Source: Glandiceps talaboti
Lineage: Eukaryota > Hemichordata > Enteropneusta > Spengelidae
Direction of reading: 5' to 3'
DNA: 64,000 nt
Assembly: GCF_964340395.1 (NCBI RefSeq)
Contig: NC_135561.1
Location: 6,149,518 to 6,213,517 of the forward strand
The notes under the pieces were generated by a model. That model saw only the letters and a program-made list of their open reading frames with translations, ran no database searches and was not told the DNA's origin. This document shows, piece by piece, positions 37,327-52,260 of the stretch. Positions within the stretch are counted from its first letter, which is position 1; each line of letters opens with the position of its first letter. The position numbers and the translations under genes are program-made.

Positions 37327-40300
37327 AAAGAGCCTTCGCAATACTCTTGAATAGTAACATCATGGAAGGTGTCTAACATATAGACTTTAAAAAAAATTAA
37401 ACATCCAAGGCGTAAATCACGGAAAGGTGGATAATACTATTTACAAATGTTTCAAAACATGTTTTGTCATTTGAAGCGCTTTATGGAAATCTTTGAGGTA
37501 TATACTTTCATCAAAATGATTTATCTTTCAGGCTTGGACGAACTTCCCGCTAATAAATTTCCACTTAAATAAGGTACTTTCTTTAGTTCAAGGCTTGGCG
37601 TTTGATAGTTGTTGTGAAATGTACACATACATATGTACCTGCTCCGTCACAAGTAATGTACAGCGTTTTAAGCAGAGACCCCCTTTAATAAGCCGAAACA
37701 GTGTGAATCCTCTACTGACCGTAAATAATTAATTACGAGTCAGTGCCATTCTAGCACTCGCATATGATTTGAAATAGTCGAAACACAGAAGGACTGTGGT
37801 CTAAATAATCTACCGACAGAAGCTCAATTCCGGCATCGAATATTATGACAGATGTTGTGAAGTCGAAACTACCGACAGAAGTTATAGTTGATAACATTTT
37901 GTATGCAAGGTTTAATCAACAGAGAGTTTGTTGGTCAGCTAAATATTGCATATACTTTTGGTATGCAACATAATTTTCAAAGACATATGTTTGACATATT
38001 GATTCTATTTAAAGGCACGTGTTTGACACGGAATCTACTGATTTTCTTCATGATAATAATCAGATATGTAAGTCCAAATTTCTCTATCTACGCAATGATA
38101 TTTTGAATTTCGCTTGTTAAAAGAAAACCATATTTATTATCGATTTTGTCTGCAAGGTGGATTTCAAAATACATTTAGTAATTTCTGATCAACGTAGTTA
38201 TGAGATACGATGCTAGAATGCTTTAAACCAACCACCCCTCTGGGTACATAGTTTCACCCAGTAATGAATACAGTCATAGCCGTACGTACGTAGGCGTACA
38301 TGAACACTTCGCCACTTCACGAACGCTTCACACCACCGTTTACACTCGGTGGACGTAACTCCGCAAGCACCCCAGTTAAAAACAAATCTCTTCAATGCGG
38401 CATATGCCACCTTAAGAATATTGTTGAATGGGTTGTTGAATACTTGGACTGTAGCAGCAACAAAGGTAGGCTGGACCGAGTTATAAATATACCTTAAATG
38501 ACATGATATGCACGTGCTAGAAAACCAATAATTTCGACAAAGAAGCTCACCTTTCTACCTTTGCTTAGAGATACACATTGTCATCTTATTCGGCTTCAAA
38601 ACGATGGATAAATCATCGGTCAACGCTGCCCCGTTATCACGACCTGTCCCGTTCAGTATAATCACTGACATTATTGAAAACGTAGGTACTGAGGCATAGC
38701 TGATGAGTCATTAGTCTATGCTAGTCGTATTGACAGATGATTCTTGATTTGATGGAGTGACTGTCCAATTGGACTTTGAAGTAAACAAAACTCTCCCTCT
38801 TAAATATAGAAATATTTATCTTTGATTAATACCTGTCGTAATCAGCCTCTGACAGTCGTAAGCGAGAACCTACTGCATGTTTATGTTAGGTTTCTTGTAC
38901 ATGTTGCACAAAAGCTTGTAACGTAACATGAATAGTGTTTGTAGTGCCATGGATCTACAATTATTGATCCATGGTAGTACCAAATGGTGAGGACAACAAT
39001 ACAGGTAAGCTTATATAAGTAGTGTTTACACAGGCTGTATGGTTTAAGGCTAATTTAAAACCCTGTGCTTTATAGACTTATAGAGTCCCCGTTCTTTTGA
39101 AAATTACAGAAACACGTCTATCTTCAACGTAATGTTGACGACAGTTCTATATCTAGCGTTCTATGAGGGGTCGAATCTGTGAAGGGTGGGGGGATGACTT
39201 ACCAACACCATGAATCAATTCTATTTGGACTCTAGACTTGCTGGAAAGTGGTTCGAATCCAAATGAAGAAATGCGGATGACAATATCACGAACTCTGTTC
39301 ACCGACAGGGACTGTGTTAAAGCATATACCGTTGCTACAGCAGAAACGCAAATCTGTGGTTTACAAGAAATTGTTCATAAATTATATATGTGTATATTAT
39401 AACTAATAACTAACTATGCATAACGTTTTCTATTATTCATTTATATGTAGTGTGCATTATTTTAAAACAGTTCCAAGGATAGCACATATATCACGACTGG
39501 AATGTAAATTTAAACAGCTGTCAGCAACGTTGCCATAGAAACTTGTGGATGTCTCGTTTCCTCTTTTTCTGTTTGAATGTCAATAACAGTCTAATGATTC
39601 AGAGGGACAAGTCGTCATTTTTCTGTTTGTGATATGCTTTATTGATATATGGAAAGGGGTTGAAAGTTTACATCACAGTTCTAGTTATTACTCATTTTAA
39701 AGACAAGTCAGTTCTTACACGTCTTGAGTCATTTTCAAGGTCAATGTTTCATTTTGGACTCCAATAACACCATGAGTAAGCCTAGGATCATTTCTCTGCG
39801 ACTCATCATTTACATTTGATAAATTTGGGAAAAAATAACAAAATACATCGAAGTACATTTAAACAGAACATCTTTACATAACGTGAGTCAAAGACTTACA
39901 GACATGCAAGAAGTGAAAGCGAAAATGTTTTTATCACGTTTATGTCCGTTCTATGTGTCTGCAGTTGATCTTTTATATTTGTCACAACTTCACATTTATC
40001 CATTCTATGCTTTGCTGCCATACCGGTCCGTTTGTTTTTTGCTATGCATCTCATCGACTTCACCCATTCTTGTATTTGTTCTGTCTTGTTTTGTTTGTTT
40101 GTCATTTTGTTTTGTTTGTTTGTAAAAAGGTGACAGAAATGACTCAAAATCGTGGTTTTTTTTTCAACGCTACCCTTTCACTGATTTCAAACAAACGTAA
40201 AGTTGAGTACAAATCCAAATGTAGTTCTCACAATACTATTAATAGCCTTAGTTGGCTCATTAGTTTATAGGTTGAGTTCGAATTTCATGATAAATTACTG

Positions 40301-41669
40301 AATGTGTGTACCATATCATGGGATATGAAACATCTGTATTTGAAGACTTCATGTAAATGAAAAAAAAAAACCTGATTAGTTCAAACACTCATGGAACTAA
40401 ACAAGTGTGTGCTGACTTAAAACTGAGAAGATCACCCTATAACTCGTAAATATATAAAAGCACATTAAAGTTAGTATTAAAGTAGGGTTTTGAAGTACTC
40501 TGGATTGAACAATATTCCTGTTAAACGAACGTTCTCAAATATGTATAGTAATATCTCAGACCACGATAGAAGGAAAATTACATTGTATTTGAAAGACTTC
40601 AAAGCCATGGTAACTCTACGTCAGAGTTGCTATGGCAATGACAAAACAAGCCACATCCCGGGCAGAAGGCATCCCGTTGTCAGCAATTTACTGCAATTAA
40701 CAGAAACAATAAATCCCGGCAATATTCTCTAAGGGTAATATTGTAGCTAATGAGATTTTGACTAGCTAATATGGTGATTAGGCAGTTCATTGTCAATTTA
40801 CATTTATGGCTAATGATCATCAAAACACGACAGTTATTTTATTGTCGTCCGTTTCTAGAACATTTTACAGTAGAACTACATTGAAATGACCAATTAATTT
40901 TACTTTTCCCGTTTTAAGTATGCGTAAAAAATCAACAAGGATATTGCATCCAAAATATCAAACGTTTGGAGAATATATATCGCAGTAAAATTGCACTCAA
41001 GTGACTTTTATACGAACATACGTTTGATTCCAATCTGGCCGTGAGGTCCATTGAGGAAAGGAGGTGAATGAACACATTAATGATTTGTAATTATATACAG
41101 AAAGCCAATTCATTATTTGGCTTTCAATCCCTTACATGGACTACTAACAATGTTATAATATCTTAATTGAAAACATTGGAAACCGTGTATGGCCCCCTTG
41201 GTTTACAGTTTTCGTTTTCGATACCTGGATATAATCATATGTCTAAGTCTCTGCAGACGTGGCAAACAAATATGTGTACTGTTTTTTTGTTTACATTGAC
41301 TGCACAACTGTACATTGTACAATGACGTCATGAACACAACTACATATGACATAGAAACTTCAACTAGTTTTATAATGTATCTATACAATGTGTTTGTTTG
41401 TCTGCATGATTTATAGAGCCCTATCTACCTGATACCATACACACATCTCAAGACAATTTTAGTCTTTCCCTTTCAATGCACACTACTGTATGCCGCTTGA
41501 CTTTGATCTGTCGTTTTTATTTTGGTGTACGAAGTTTTGGAAGATTATACTCCCTCACAGGTCTAGTGAAGTATTGACTCTGATTCTTTTCACTACCTAG
41601 TTAGCACTAAAATGTATAATCTCACCTCTTTTGTCTGTTTAGGTGCCATTATTCCATTCTAACTTTATG
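37327..41669. other. Gene-free stretch of 4.3 kb
   Basis: No supported gene. Items seen: an X-box-like site at 39529-39542 (GTTGCCATAGAAAC); short hairpins near 38949 (CCATGGATC arms) and 41098 (GAAAGCCAA arms); an open frame at about 40490-40732 and a minus-strand frame at about 38213-38550, neither recognised; a decayed (TTTG)n tract near 40085-40125. Confidence 0.45.
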
Positions 41670-41687
41670 GGTCTGTCTGTCTGTCTA

Positions 41688-41760
<73 letters not shown>

Positions 41761-41772
41761 TTGTTTGTTTGT
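41670..41772. repeat. (TGTC)n-(TTTG)n microsatellite
   Basis: About 22 TGTC units end in three to four TTTG units, a few hundred bases upstream of FAM167. Confidence 0.96.
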
Positions 41773-42182
41773 CTCCGTCATTGTATGAGCTAATCATGAC
41801 AATGTTTAGTACTGGTTCAGTTGAAGAGACTGTGAAATGTCTGGAGACAATACTTGTATTACCATTACAGATTCTTACTAATTTTAACGTCCACTCATCT
41901 AATATTGTAAAGACACATACCACAGAACTCGTACTCATTTCATTGTTGACATTAACGTCTTTTCTTATACTTTGGTAGGTTTGGAAACAAAGGGGCACGC
42001 AGAAGATAGTACTACATGTTTGGAACAACCACATCTGAAATTAACAACACGAGTGTCAATTTCTAGCATTCTTGATGACATGGAACAAATGATTGACAGT
42101 TCTACTCATTGATTTCAGTCTACATGATATTCAAGAAAATCATAATCACGTGACTTTAAAGCATTTATTTGAAGGGGAAAAA
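41773..42182 (+). other. FAM167 upstream intron and 5' UTR exon
   Basis: A good acceptor (TTGATTTCAG at 42109-42118) opens the exon, giving a 64-bp 5' UTR segment before the ATG at 42183. That segment holds a short upstream frame (ATG 42124 to TGA about 42153). The frame of the main protein stays open upstream to a TTG at 42093 but with no in-frame ATG. The true first exon is not identified. Confidence 0.5.
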
Positions 42183-42623
42183 ATGGATTCGAGGAAAAAC
42201 AGCGATTGTTCTTTAGCTAGCAGTAGCAGTGATGACAGTGATGGAGTTGATGATTTGTCTATTCTTAAAACTATGACTGCTAGACTTCATTTAGAAACTA
42301 GGAGACCGTCTTACATTGAATGGAGAGCTAAAATTGACAAACCAGCACTAGCCTACTACACCCAAGACCAAGAAGCGCATTCGTCGAAGTCTCACACGGA
42401 AAGAAAGGAAGAAATAGAGACTGCCCTCGAGTGGCTGAAACGAGAGTTGGTGAGTTTCTTTCGTTTTGATGTTATTCCTTCATCGTTTATTTAGCAATAT
42501 GGTACTCCTTCAAGTTCAGAATATTGTGACAACCGGTTCGTTAAGAATTCGACAAAATTAGAAATTCAATAATTCTTTTTAACGAATATGTGGATTTGGT
42601 TTGGTTAAAAATGTAAAGTCACG

Positions 42624-42675
<52 letters not shown>

Positions 42676-43038
42676 TTTGTTTAAAACTTGAGAAATGATT
42701 GACTATCGAATTCCGTCACGTCTATCAAAATTTTCATTTCTCGTCTGTTCTTCCTTTCGTCTGTTCTGTAGGTTGATATGCGATCTCAGGACCAAAGCTT
42801 AGCTCGGCAACTAATGAAAATACACCGTGAAATTCAACGTCTGCGTTTGGAGCAAAGCTGTGAGGCACATCAAAGTATGCTGGATGAAGTCCAGTACACG
42901 ATAGAAGAAGTTGACGAAATGGCCGATGTCTGTGATATGCCGATGGATGCCGACTTTTTACGAATAATAAAAACACCACTGACTCATTTTGGAGTAACTC
43001 GAATGAATTTGAGTACCAGAAGATTTTCACTTTGTTAA
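42183..43038 (+). CDS. FAM167-family protein, two exons
   Basis: Exons 42183-42449 (89 codons, donor TTG/GTGAGT) and 42772-43038 (88 codons plus TAA, acceptor TTCTGTAG), phase 0. The 177-residue product has the family order: acidic Ser/Asp-rich N-terminus (residues 7-24), LETRRPSYIEW (37-47), a variable linker, ALEWLKREL (81-89) across the junction to SQDQSLARQL, a coiled-coil-like segment, and the near-invariant end LSTRRFSLC. Human FAM167A (214 residues) and FAM167B (163) share these blocks, including GVTKMNINSRRFSLC at the end. The start is the first in-frame ATG (AAAATGG). It cannot be assigned to A or B and is probably a pre-duplication orthologue. Molecular role is poorly defined; human FAM167A is discussed in autoimmunity and non-canonical NF-kB signalling. 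A (GT)n tract lies in the 322-bp intron. Confidence 0.93.
42627..42682. repeat. (GT)n tract in the FAM167 intron
   Basis: About 21 GT units followed by GTTT units. Confidence 0.95.
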
Positions 43039-44269
43039 ATATGGTTGATTTTATTCTGAATTGTGAATATGTGAATTTAGAGAATTGTTTCATGAATATG
43101 TTCACAAAAAATATAATTCAGAATAAGGATTATTTTCTGCTTTCGCACTCTGCAATTCTGTAGTACCTTTATAAAAATTTACAAAATTTGTTGTCAAAGA
43201 AATTTAATCACACCTCATTTACTCCAATACAGATTGACATCCAGCTGTTCAAGTTCTAGTACGTATTCCATCGATTTGTAAATACAACCATTGTAACTCA
43301 TTGTGTCCGTTTGCTTCAATTTGGACTAAAGCTACAAGCTGCAAGACTTTGGCAGACACACCAAGCGTATTATTTATCAGAACTATATTTTTCGTATAAA
43401 CTGATTAGCGAGCAAGTTTATGATCAAATAATATTTTCAAAGGTCTGCTACTGGTAAGACTGATGTCCAGTGATAAAAGCAAAACAAGTATTAAGAACTG
43501 TTGGTTATAATACCGAATAACATAATTAAAAAAAAGAATCAAATAAAAAAAAATTCAGTAAACTTTCATTTCAGATATGTGCTGTTAACGTTATGCGGAA
43601 GTCACGTGACGTTCCTTTGCAAATGGATAATCAAAATGATACACAGGTCTATGTTCAGCTTTTGGTACAGCGCCCTCTACGTTATTTTAAGGTTATAGGG
43701 GATTATTTTCACAGTATAATCGTCAAAATATAAAATTTCAGAAATATAAAGCTACTCTTCAAGGTACCTACAAAGAGATGTTATATTAATTTCCTCAAGG
43801 CAACCTTTCTTCAGAAAAAAAGAAAATTACCGACGGTTATACCTAAAATATTCAACTTTATTTCTCGACATATTTGAGTGAAATCATTTACTTGATAACA
43901 CTAAATTTATAAAAATTATATAAATGACAATGAAAAAAGTGGGTTTGCAGAAATTGATCTCTAATTCTCAGTACGTGTGATAGCATTACTCGATGGTCAA
44001 AATAGAACAAGAAGGTCTACTTGTTCTCATACGTGCCTATAGTAATGATTGTGTTATACGTGGAGTTGAATTTATGGTGTTAACTAAGGCGTCAATAGAT
44101 TGCTATATTTTTATGATATATCTTACTATACATGGTAATATTCTATATCAGGTAATGAAAAGTTTAGTACAGTTTTATTCATGATTATATACAGTTTTTC
44201 TCCTTGTTCATTTATTTCATAAGTTGTATTCTTACTTAGAACTCCTCGATAAATTTGATAGACTGTTAG
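43039..44269. other. FAM167 3' flank, no other gene
   Basis: A candidate poly(A) signal AATAAA is at about 43541. CAGCGCCCTCTACG at 43669-43682 is the reverse of an AGAGGGCGCTG motif also seen at 14466. Otherwise featureless AT-rich DNA. Confidence 0.45.
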
Positions 44270-44375
44270 GTACGCCGTGACGGGGCGCCCTCGCACATCG
44301 GTCAACCCCCATGGTCAACTTCTTTCCGGGATAGAGCCGGTCGGTGAGGGCGGACTGACACGATGTATTGAACAG
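44270..44375. other. Isolated GC-rich block of unknown nature
   Basis: About 105 bp of roughly 60 percent GC inside AT-rich DNA, with sharp edges. It holds loosely inverted CGCCCTCGCACATCGG and CCGGTCGGTGAGGGCG and the half-repeats GGTCAACCCC and GGTCAACTTC. It could be a structured RNA, a transposon remnant or an inserted fragment; no RNA family is recognised. Confidence 0.35.
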
Positions 44376-44580
44376 GCTATAAGTTTGAATAAACATGATA
44401 TATATATTGTATCTATTATAGTTTGTTACAAGTGTTACAATTCATTGTCGTGGAAATTATTTAAAGTAATTGGTCATATTCACTGACTCATGTAAATAAA
44501 TGATAGCCTCATTGACTCAGGAAGGAATTTATATCTGTTTGCCTTTTTCGTTGCCAAACATACATTTGTGTATCATTTAT

Positions 44581-44750
44581 ACCAACCAACCAACAAACCA
44601 ACCAACCAACCAACCAACCAACCAACCAACCAACCAATCAACCAAACAACCAACCAACCAACCAACCAACCGACCGACCGACCGACCGACCGATCGACCA
44701 ACCGACCGACCGACCGACTGACCGACCGACCAACCAAGCAGCCAGCCAGT
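44581..44750. repeat. (CCAA)n-(CCGA)n compound microsatellite
   Basis: CCAA units switch to CCGA near 44670 and back, keeping the 4-bp register, and end in CCAG-type variants. Confidence 0.96.
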
Positions 44751-46493
<1,743 letters not shown>

Positions 46494-46611
46494 ATAAACA
46501 TAGGTCGACAGACGTATCCTGTACTGTACTGACTCTCTGCAGAACTTTTCGGATTTTCAGCAGCAGAGGTTTTCTGGTCGCTTATTTTGGGTCGAAGCAA
46601 TCAAACAGACA

Positions 46612-46676
46612 AACAAGCAAACAAACAAACAAATAGGCAAACAAACAAACAAACAAACAAACAAACAAACAAAACA
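46612..46676. repeat. (CAAA)n microsatellite
   Basis: CAAA array with one variant unit. A (TTG)n plus poly-T tract follows at about 46757-46791. Confidence 0.93.
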
Positions 46677-47980
46677 AGCAAGCAAGAAAACAACAAACAA
46701 ACAACTAGCTAACCACCTGCTGCATTTTGTGAATGCGTGCTACGGAATCATACAGTTGTTGTTGTTGTTGTTGTTGTTGTTTTTTTTTTTTTGCAAGACC
46801 GACAAATTATGTGCAACTATATTTTTTGTGAAATATTGATTAATATTAAAATAAATGAATCATGTCAAATATATATTATAACTATCATGTATCTATGATT
46901 CTACGTGTATAAATCTTCATGTTTAAAACCCATCGACGTGTTGTTTTTTATGGTTGCATTGTTGCAAGGTCAAACCAATGGTTACTGTTTAACACATACC
47001 ATTTATGACACCATGAATCTGACAAAATGAGAAGTCGGCTCCACAACGTTGTCGACATAACTATTTACTGGGGTATGTCCGCCAAATTAAAGAAATATTG
47101 GCTCTGTATAAAACCAAAGAGATTATTGCTTTAGTTATGTTTGAATTTTATATCCATGGAGTTGTAGTTTTACACTATTATGACGCGAAGTACGGGGCTG
47201 GTGCCATAACAGTAGCGATAAAACTGATCGTAATTTACTGTAATATGATGAGTATATACCGAAGGATCCTGAACACCTTAAGGATGCACGAGTACGAGAT
47301 CAAAGTATCCTTAGCTAATTTCACAATTAATAATGAAAGAAGCCAAAATAAGCTTTTAAATAAACTTGAACCACAACACTTGTGCTGAACAAGGTCATCT
47401 CGGTGATTGTCAGTGATGTGTGAATGGAAAGTGACACAAAGCAACGAGGTTATTCAAGGTTACAGCGTGTTGTTCAGAAGGTCTCCTTGATATAGCATAA
47501 ATGCAACGATTCCATTAACTCTAAAGACAACTGAACAAAATGATACAAAATAACAAATTTCAGATTTCCCGATGTGATAAAAAAAATACAACTCTTAAGA
47601 TGAAGAGAGAAACCAAGGAGAACAGATGGATGAATCACGTGAACACAACATGAATACTAATAATGGTGCTAACCTGGACACTAAAGATGAAGGGGGGGGG
47701 GGATTTAAATCGCACGTGAGCAATAATGAATCATTAACTTTATTAGAGTTTATTTTTTACTGTCCTAACTATATCATTGATGATCAAATCTTGAATCAGA
47801 ATAAAAGGGACACCATCTGTTTTATACATGTGACAAAGGCATATAATGTATAACAAGCTTATTCACCGCCAACTTAATTGCCAAGTCGTTACATAGTATG
47901 TGTCATGTGTAGTCACTGCTGCTTATTTGCTGAGCATAACATCCAAGTACTTGTAACAGATACACGCTCAAAGTTTATTT
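46677..47980. other. Gene-free stretch
   Basis: The frame at 47098-47388 and the one at 47626-47853 are within chance expectation. A G run lies near 47692-47702. Confidence 0.45.
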
Positions 47981-48103
47981 TACCTACCTACCTACCTACC
48001 TACCTACCTACCTACCTACCTACATACATACATACATACTTACATACATACATACATACATACATACGCACATACATACATACACATACATACATACATA
48101 CAT

Positions 48104-48143
<40 letters not shown>

Positions 48144-48220
48144 ACATACATACATACATACATACATACATACATACATACATACATACATACATACATA
48201 CATACATACATACATACATT
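47981..48220. repeat. (CTAC)n-(CATA)n array with (CA)n insert
   Basis: CTAC units (to about 48022) become CATA, with CACA variants and a CA tract at about 48120-48141, then CATA again. Confidence 0.96.
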
Positions 48221-51200
48221 ATGTGCGTACGTAACATGTGGCATCGATCACTCACAAGGTCATGTGATCGTTTGACCTCGTCTTGTCAATAATCGTCACC
48301 ATCGATTATATAATGCTCTATTTAGCGAGTTCCTTACCGCACCGCATTTCCTCATCCTGACAGGTTTAGATCTGTTTATAATACTAGCATGAAGGACATT
48401 GCCGGGAAGATTTAATACGGTTTATTGCAATGGAATCGTGTTGACTGACTTTCAATATAGAGTACTCGGCTCCAATCCCCCAATCCTAAGATGTGGTGTT
48501 GTTGTTGTTGCTGTTTTTCTTCTAACAATCGGGTGTAAGAGATAGAGAAGATTTCAAGGTTTTTGGCCATATTAAAAATATTATCAAGCATAAAATGTGT
48601 ATCATGATACAGAATTTGATTCTAAACTGTTTACTGTATAGAAGAGAACCCTACATCAACACATCAACACGTACTCGATAAATGGGAAAAATCATAACAA
48701 TGATAATAGCGATTACAGCTTATATAATCGACAATACCAATTTTAGGAAGAACAAAAAAAACCTAATGGTAATCGCGTGAGCAAAAAAATAAATAATAAA
48801 AAGTAAAAAATAAAAAGAAGATGTTCCTAAGTTTATTCCGAAGATTAATTACTGGAAATGCAAATTTGTGGGTTTGAGGTACAAGTACATTAACTATATT
48901 TGTCCTTAAAGAGCTGCTTCAAATTTTCAAATTCATTAATATTTCATTTAGTTCTTTTTATTCTCTACCGCAATGAAAAGCCTACTGTCGATGACACACA
49001 TTAAACATCCACGTGGAGAACGTGCTTTTATCTTTGATAAAAGAGACACAGATGCAACTGATACAGATGTTTTCTAAATGTCACAGTTCCTAGCGGCATA
49101 CCACTACCAGCATAATTATATGTTTAATTTGTAGCGATATTCAAATACTTGCCAATGATATCTGTTTTATGGCGCGGAAAGCCTTTGTTTCATCTCGTTT
49201 CTGTATCTGAGCTGGAGGACAGTGCCTGGAAGCTTCTTTATCACCAAGTCCTGCAGCAGACGAATAAGTACATACCAATTCAGCTTGTATCTGCCGACAA
49301 TTACATGTACTCGTGCTTACATTGTTACTTCGCAATGTATATGTATAGAGTGCCTTATGAACGATTAATTATAAAAATAAGAACAAAAGCCCCACCCGAA
49401 TCATTGGGATGTTGATCAGTTATTGACAATTTAGTGTATTTTGAATTGCTATCTTTCCATTTTTTTCATGTTTTTGTTATAGTTGTCATACTTGTTTTTT
49501 TTCAAAGTGATGTAATGGAAAAGGCGACTACAGAGCCACAACAGCTATTATATGGAATAACCGCGGACTATAGTGTTAGAGTTTCTACGATTGGCCGAGT
49601 AGTACACAGTCGGTGACCTTGACTTCTATCGTGCAGTTCACAGCAGCGTCAGAGCAAGTTCATATTGCAAATTTGACATGAAAACAGCTGTAGTATATTT
49701 TTATCGTGTGGATTGTTCGGTATTTGAATAAATACGATTTAAATAATATCGATTTGACCTCAGCAGACGCCTGCCAGGGATTTCGTTCGGCCACTGGTGT
49801 GAAGGAGAGGTCACTTCGAATCGGAAACGCTCGATAAAACTCGGCAGCTGAAGACATGAATTCACGCGATGAGTTTTGTAAGCGTAGTCCAATATATTTT
49901 TGACGTCAGACTGGATTATTTAAGGAGGTTCGTGCGTCTATGCAAGTTTAAAATTTTGCAATATTATTTTTTATGATGTCTCATAAAACATAAACTTTGA
50001 TCATTGCTCGTTGCGATGGTGAAATTTATAAACTTCTTCATCATTAATAAAATGAGTTTTATTCTTTCTTCGATTGATGTGTGCTGATGACCAACCACAT
50101 ACATATACCTATAAAATACTCATTAGAATCAATTTAGTTTATGCATTCTCCAATAAATGTGGTCAATATCTAAAAAATGTAATTCCAATTAAATCTTGAT
50201 AATAGTTTCTACGGTTTGAGTCTTAAATAATTATGACCTTAAGTAATATTTGATACATATGTACATTTTACAGAAAAATATGTGCCCTTCATTTAGAATA
50301 TTTTAGGCGGGAAAAAATTGTTGACATCGAAGAAATACAATAACATGTCTTTGTTGTCTGATTTGGATTCTGTACTTTATATTTATTGAACTTGATAAAC
50401 AATCACAACTACCCATAACAAATAAACATTTAGCTTCAAAACAAAACAACCGCAACAATATACCAATAGGTTACTCAAAGTGTCGTTCACCCAAGACTGA
50501 GCAGCCGATTGATAAACGAACGATTAGAATGTAAAACGTAAACACTTTTGTGAAGTAGTGCAATCTATTGTGCATTGACTTCGGCGCAATACAACATGTT
50601 CGACGAAAACAGGAAGCGTAATATGGTAAGAGAAGAATATGGGTGACGGGGAAAAGCCATGTACTGGCAGATCATTGTCCAGATAACGAGTAAATATTCG
50701 GAAACACCGCACAATAAATCATTTCTCACGTACTTCAATAACGCACATGCTGTGTTATTTGCGGATATATCACCATATACATATCACACCGAACCACAAA
50801 GCTTGTATTGCCAGTATTTGTAATTGTGTCTGTTGTGTATTTACTTCACCACCGCGTGGCTAGGGCCCCAATGTATCCAATAATTTTTAATTTTCACAAA
50901 TATTACATAAAGGACATTACATTGATCAAATTATTTGAACGCGGGAGAAGCAAAGCATTCGCAGTTGCGGGTATACTTGAGTCTGATGATAAGTACTTTG
51001 AACGACGTCGGTTATAGACCCCTATGACGGCATATCCGACGTCTCAATTTAATGTGAGTAATTCTGATACTTTAGTAGGGCACACACATTAGTTATATCT
51101 TTGATAGTCAAAATGCAAGGTTGAAGGAAACTTACGATCGATTTTTTTTCACTAATTTAAAATAGAACTGATTAACAACCATGACCGAGACAGGTTACTG

Positions 51201-51329
51201 CTCACAGCGCGACCCACTTCGATATATTAATGTTATTTACAGCCATGAACTCAGCCTGTCAGTTCACGTCGTGTGGCGGCGTTCTGACCTTGACCCGAGA
51301 TTACTCATTCATTGAGTTCTACATCCTTG
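48221..51329. other. Gene-free stretch upstream of the BTB gene
   Basis: Overlapping open frames at 49141-49892 on both strands and at 50808-51017 show no recognised domains. A few tens of A-rich bases lie at 48770-48820. No mobile element recognised. Confidence 0.45.
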
Positions 51330-51531
51330 GAAGGGGATATTTAAGCCACGGTAAACAGAACTTCGCTAGCACTGTTACTAGAACTGAACACACAGCCTGA
51401 CCAGAGTTTTTAGAATTCATAACTCGACCTAATTTTGAGGGCTATATATACATACAAACCGGAGTCGCATATTGAATGAGTATTCGTCGGTTGGTGCGTA
51501 CACGTATACGTTAAAGATATCCAGCTACAAT
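51330..51531 (+). promoter_or_regulatory. Candidate promoter and 5' UTR of the BTB gene
   Basis: GGATATTTAAGCC at 51337-51349 resembles a TATA box, with a plausible start about 30 bp on in the CAGAACTTCGCTAG region. The 5' UTR then holds a short upstream frame (ATG 51476 to TAA about 51514). Inferred from sequence only. Confidence 0.4.
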
Positions 51532-52260
51532 ATGATGTCGAAAGCAAAATTATGCCAGTTACTGCGGAAGAAATCGCAGAAATGGACTCCTTGTCGAAAG
51601 TGTCGAGATGGTTCACAAACTCTAGAAGAAGAGTACTTAACTAAGCGCTACTCTTACATCAATGAAGAGGGTCAAAAAACTCCAGATACGAGAGTTTATG
51701 TTGGAAATACCTGCTACCGTACCCACAGAGAGCTGCTATGCGAAAACAGTGAGTATTTCAAAGCGTTGTTTTCGTTCGAAGGCTTTACAGAGGGAGAAAC
51801 AAAGGATATAGAATTTTCCGGCCGTACGCCAACTTCCAATGCTTTCACAACGTTCCTCGACTTTGTATACAAGAAGAATTTCTCGTGTAATAATTATACA
51901 GTTTTGGAATTTCTGCTAGCGGCGGACTTTCTTCAGCTTTCGTCAACATTCATGACAAATTTGAGTCGTCATGTCACAAAAGACAATTGGGCAGCTCTCC
52001 TTGAATTAGCCGTCACGTTTGAATGTGAGCGATTGGAACAATCCGTCTACAAATTTATCGAAAGTCACATTTACCAGCTGTGTAGGACACAGACATTCAG
52101 AAAAATGAAGCTGAGATATAAGAAACTGCAGGTGATTTTAGACAAGAAGTCTTGTACGTACAATAGAGCCATCCGATCTGACTGTATATGGGACAATTAC
52201 ATGCGTGCCAGTATTCAAACACAGCTGACAACTGAATCGGTCATGTACTGCCATTTCTAA
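51532..52260 (+). CDS. Intronless BTB/POZ-domain protein
   Basis: A single open exon of 242 codons; the frame is open further upstream but the first in-frame ATGs are the pair at 51532 and 51535, with A at -3. Residues 18-26 carry a CRKC pair. A BTB fold spans about 52-150: TRVYVGN, then H65-R66-ELL, SEYFKALF, a FL-DFVY core (TTFLDFVYKKNFSC), VLEFLLAADFLQL. About 150-200 (NWAALLELAVTFECERLEQSVYKFI) looks like the start of a BACK domain. The product then ends, with no Kelch, zinc-finger or MATH domain, so it is shorter than KLHL proteins (usually above 550 residues). BTB-BACK proteins usually bind Cullin-3 as substrate adaptors; whether this short form does is unknown. It may be a complete short BTB protein or a duplicated or retroposed fragment under selection. 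Confidence 0.85.
   Translation: MMSKAKLCQLLRKKSQKWTPCRKCRDGSQTLEEEYLTKRYSYINEEGQKTPDTRVYVGNTCYRTHRELLCENSEYFKALFSFEGFTEGETKDIEFSGRTPTSNAFTTFLDFVYKKNFSCNNYTVLEFLLAADFLQLSSTFMTNLSRHVTKDNWAALLELAVTFECERLEQSVYKFIESHIYQLCRTQTFRKMKLRYKKLQVILDKKSCTYNRAIRSDCIWDNYMRASIQTQLTTESVMYCHF

Noticed and set aside
38213-38552. Minus-strand frame of about 113 codons with a possible acceptor (TTGCTGCTACAG)
   Set aside because: Length is within chance expectation, no domain recognised and no paired donor or partner exon.
39212-39262. tRNA-like B-box GGTTCGAATCC with an anticodon-loop-like GGACTCTAGA upstream
   Set aside because: No A-box, no acceptor-stem pairing and no cloverleaf can be drawn.
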